From Scenedesmus sp. ARA3 (taxonomy: Eukaryota; Chlorophyta; Chlorophyceae; Sphaeropleales; Scenedesmaceae): a stretch of 64,000 nt of DNA. The translations under genes and the position numbers were made by a program. Position 1 is the first letter of the stretch, and each line of letters begins with the position of its first letter. The stretch lies in assembly GCA_004335835.1 (NCBI GenBank), contig RWJK01001937.1:1-64000 (forward strand), given 5' to 3'. Below, piece by piece: positions 56,229 through 64,000 of the stretch. A model generated the notes under the pieces. The model saw only the letters and a program-made list of their open reading frames with translations. It had not been told where the DNA came from and did no database searches.

Positions 56229-58145
56229 ATGAGCCCGAAGTCCAGCATGTCGAGCAAAGCAGCTGCGATGGGGCAGGACGAGCAGGCTCACAAGCAGAAC
56301 CACAAGTATAAAGCAAGGGCTAACAAGTACAAGCTCAAGCTGAAGGCTGCTCAGGTCCGCCTGCGCTGGGAACCCACTGCTTTGCCAGGCCAACTGACTG
56401 GACCACGTTCTGCCCATGCAAGCTGCATTGGCCAGCGATGCTGAATCGACGGTGTCTCGTGTGTGCAGGAAGAGCTTGTCAGGCTTCAGAAGGCGAAGGC
56501 CGAGCTTGCTGTGCTGAAGCAGGAGCAGGCTGCTGCTGTCGGCCTGCATGCAGCAGCGCAGCAGGAGATTGAGCAGCTGAAACAGCAGATCAAGGCAGAC
56601 AAGTCCACGTTAGAGCAGCAGAGCGAGCGGATGAAGAAGGATGAGGCGCTGCACAACAGCTACTATGAGGCGCTTGATGCGCAGGGGCTCATCTGCGGCG
56701 TCTGCTTTGAGAGTGAGTAGCAGCTGATCCACTGCAGTGATGCCGTCCTCAAGCAGCATCTGCTATGCAGTTTTCTGGGCAGCCTACATATGTACGTAAC
56801 CTTTTTGTTTTGCTCATAGTGGCAGGCTAGTGTCCAGAGGCAGTGCTGGTACAGCAGCAGTCTCCCCACAAGTCCTTTGTTCGCTAGCAACACTCCACTA
56901 GGATGCGCTTGCAATGTATTTGTTGCTTGTTCATGCAGCTGAACTTGGCTGTGCCCTGGTTGTGTTCCTGCAGGTGTAGTCCAGGCGGAGTCGCTGTCCT
57001 GCTGCACCAACAAGCTGTGCGAGCAGTGCGAGCAGCAGGTGGCGCTGCGCCACAGGCAGTGCCCCTTCTGCAGGGCACCCATGACGCCTCCGCAGCAGCC
57101 CGAGCAGGAGCAGCAGCAGCAGCAGCAGCACAGTCCACGGCATTCCATGCGGGGCGCTATGCGGGAGCTGATGAGTCTGAGCAGAGCAGATTTCGATGAC
57201 GGTGACCCGCACTCGCTCATGCACGGCCTGCTGAGCATGCTGACGCAGCACGTGCCAGGGGCTGCAGCAGCAGCAGCAGCTGGCGAGGATGACAACGAAG
57301 ATGACAGCGAAGATCCTGGCAGCTTCGATGACGATGATAGCAGCGAAAACGAGTACGAAGATGACTGCGAAGACGGCTACGAAGACGCAGCAGCAGCCGG
57401 GGACCACGCAGCGCCAGACACCACACTGCTGATGGCAGCAGCAGCAGAGGCGCTGTATGCATCCCGGGGTCCCTCTGGCAGCTGTGGGCTGTGCAGCGGC
57501 AGGTACCTTGCATCTGCGCTGGCAGCAGCAGAGCAGCTGCCAGACATGCTGCTGTGCCGCGGCTGCTGGCGCAACATTCCCGACCTTGCAGGAACGCCGT
57601 TTCCTGCAGGCGCAGGCAGCGGGCACAGGGTGCAGGTGGCTGTGCCTGGCAGTGGCCGCAGTGGCGCAGCACCAGCAGCAGCAGCAGCTGGCGGCAGTGA
57701 TCTGGCAGCAGCTGCTGCAGCTCCAACTGCTGCGGCTGAACCTGCAGCAGCAGCAGCTGGTGCTGGCAGGGGCAGCAGCCCGAGGGCAGCTCTGCGGCGC
57801 AGCATGCAGGCTTCAGCTGCAGCAGCAGCAGCGGCGGTTGAGGCCGACAACTTTGAGCGCAGCAGCAAGAAGAAGAAGCGCAAGCACGGCGAGAGGAGCG
57901 GCTCTGGCGGCAACAGCAGCAGCAGCAGGATGAAGGAAGAGGCACATGCAGCCAAGCGCAAGCGCGCCGCATCTGCAGCAGCAGCAGCGTTGGTGCGGTC
58001 GGCGTCGCCACGCAAGAAGCCGGCAGGGCACAAGCAGCAGGCTGCCGCTGCTGGCAGCAGCAAGCCCAGCAGCGGCAGCAAAAAGAAGGGCAGCGTGCAC
58101 TCTGCTGCAAAGAGCCCTCAGAGGAACGCGCTGCGCAGCACCTAG
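56229..58145 (+). CDS. RING-type zinc-finger protein, likely nuclear
   Basis: Exons 56229-56354, 56469-56712 and 56974-58145; phases agree; 513 residues. Residues ~20-110 are a Lys/Glu-rich coiled coil. From about residue 117 comes a RING-like module: CGVCFES, SCCTNKLCEQC, CPFCRAP, with the usual His position apparently Asn or replaced by Cys. The rest is low complexity: an acidic Asp/Glu run (residues ~200-240), Ala-rich stretches and a strongly basic C-terminus (KKKKRKHGERSG, AKRKRAASA) like nuclear signals. A ubiquitin-ligase role is inferred from the RING only. A second Cys pair (CGLC, CRGC) around residues 280-310 might bind another metal. Confidence 0.75.
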
Positions 58146-59637
58146 ATGGTCAGTTGCGATTGCAGGCAGCTGGCATTCTGAGCAAAAATCAGGAAGGATA
58201 GGTGTGCAGCCAAAGGAGAGCTCTGCTGTTGGTGCGTTTGTGTAGAGCGCAACTGTCTGGTTCGGCAGCTGACTGACCAGATGCAGCTGCAGTTGCCCTG
58301 CGCCTGGCAAAGAGCATCCGCCTGTGACAGGTGTAGCATGTTGGTGTGCCATGGGTCCGTTGAAGGTTGCAATTGCTTGTTGGTGCTTGTGCATGGTGGC
58401 AGGCGGGGTTGTGGGTTGGTTGGTTGTAGATACACATAGATAGGATGTTCAGTTGTGCAGTTGTGCTGCTCTGGCAGTTTGTACACTACAGCACTTGCAG
58501 TCAAGGCTGCACAGTGCATTGTGCTAACATCGTCCTGTATGTCCAGTCATTGGTCCTTTGCAGACGTTCTCTTTGCAGGAAAGGGGTAGGTCAGGATGTC
58601 AAGCTGACCTAGGTCATGTTGAGTAGCAAATGGTTGACGGCCCACTGCCGGTTGGACCAAGTGGAAGATCGCCAGGATCCTATATATAAAAAGAATAAGG
58701 TGGCCCCCTGGTGGGGACGTACCATGCAGCTGCAGGCCGCAGGCACACTATTAATGTAAAGAGGTAAATTAGGACAGGTGGTTGCAGAAGTTTCAGGGCA
58801 AAAGGTTGCCCGTGTAGGGAGAACAGGCAGCACAAGACCCTTTCAGGGGCTTTTTTCGCAAACTGCGTGATGAAAGCATAGTGCCTCACAGCTTAAACGG
58901 TTTGTTTTGCAGTAATGTAATTTTACAGCGATCTTCGGCTGCATCAGAGGGCGCTTCAGGATGTGGACAAAAGTGAGAACGTGCAAGTGTGAGGGCGAGC
59001 AAAGGACGAACGGGGTTTCGAGAAGTTATTGATGTGATAAAGCAATGATCAAATTGGTTTACCATCTGTTGCTGCTTTCGAATATGTCACGCACAGGAGT
59101 ATGCCCTTCAAGGCTTGGGGCCGTGGCATCATGCCACGGGTTTGTGCTAGTCTTTGTTAATGCGTGGATGTCTGCTGGCATCACTCGTCGGTGTGACCAC
59201 GTTGCTTTGAGTTGACAGAGGGCTGCTGTCTCCCGTAACATGAGATTTGCATTATGAATGCGTCCAACCACTGGCTTGCTTGGTGCTGGCACTGTGCACA
59301 GCAGTACAACTGGCTGATTCGCAGAAGTCGTTCCGCAGCAGCAAAGTAGCATTTAAGATAGAAGTGGTCATCTGGGTAAGGGCTCTATCGCGCTTTTCAT
59401 CGCAGGAGGGGAGCGGAAACATGCCAAATGAACCACGCAGGTGACATGACATGAGGGCTTTTGAAGGACACGGTAAGGCCTCAGCTCTACACGTTGACTT
59501 AAACATTAAGCGTTTTCGTCACGTGATCATATCTGTACGCAAAGGCCTCACCCGGCAGGTGGTTATTTGCCGCTCAGTTCATTAGACAGTTCTTGCAGCA
59601 TACGCTAAGCTAGGACAGCCGGTTCCACACCAGGGGC
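58146..59637. other. Intergenic region between RING gene and RPT2
   Basis: 1.5 kb with no gene seen. It includes an isolated TATATATAAAAAG near 58680 without an obvious coding gene behind it, which might serve a noncoding RNA, and a short perfect-arm hairpin (CCGTGGCA/TGCCACGG) near 59122. Confidence 0.4.

Positions 59638-64000
<4,363 letters not shown>

Overview
The window is nuclear DNA from an intron-rich green alga. The plant-type L-gulonolactone oxidase, the plant-type RPT2, very short exons with GT-AG introns, TGC/GCA triplet runs everywhere and large Ala/Gln-rich proteins point to a chlorophyte, most likely Chlorophyceae (a Scenedesmus/Tetradesmus-like alga). That placement is inference. 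All gene models below were built by hand from reading frame, splice-site phase and family similarity; no search was run.

Layout, left to right: 3' part of a plant-type L-gulonolactone oxidase gene (+, to 1905); a secreted class 3 lipase with one in-frame TGA (+, 4088-6714); a COQ7-like diiron protein lacking both His ligands (-, 7658-10334), divergent from the ribosome biogenesis gene RRP36 (+, 10608-13251); a 1,776-residue coiled-coil protein with both end motifs of HMMR/RHAMM (+, 14784-25026); a single-pass membrane protein with PQQ-like beta-propeller repeats (+, 25805-29654); an unrecognised small protein (+, 30854-32824); about 3.9 kb with no gene I can support; a YqaJ-type exonuclease with a giant Ala/Gln-rich tail (+, 36678-44855); two tandem BTB/BACK paralogues, both with frame damage (+, 45468-47672 and 48887-51260); a truncated LINE (-); a class II histone deacetylase (-, 52780-55926), divergent from a RING-finger protein (+, 56229-58145); and the 5' part of the 26S proteasome ATPase RPT2 (+, 59638 to the window end).

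The genes are unrelated housekeeping and accessory genes, not an operon or pathway. What unites them is gene architecture. Almost every multi-exon gene carries 'exon-edge echoes': partial copies of an exon's first or last 20-150 bases, with the splice acceptor or donor still attached, lying in the adjoining intron. I count about 24 acceptor-side and 16 donor-side copies, plus terminal-exon copies in 3' flanks. Their spacing clusters at about 90-165 bp, with a second group at 230-254 bp. Many introns also end in a sense-strand (CTG)n tract running into CAG at the acceptor, while exons carry the opposite (CAG/GCA)n. This is the most interesting structure in the window.
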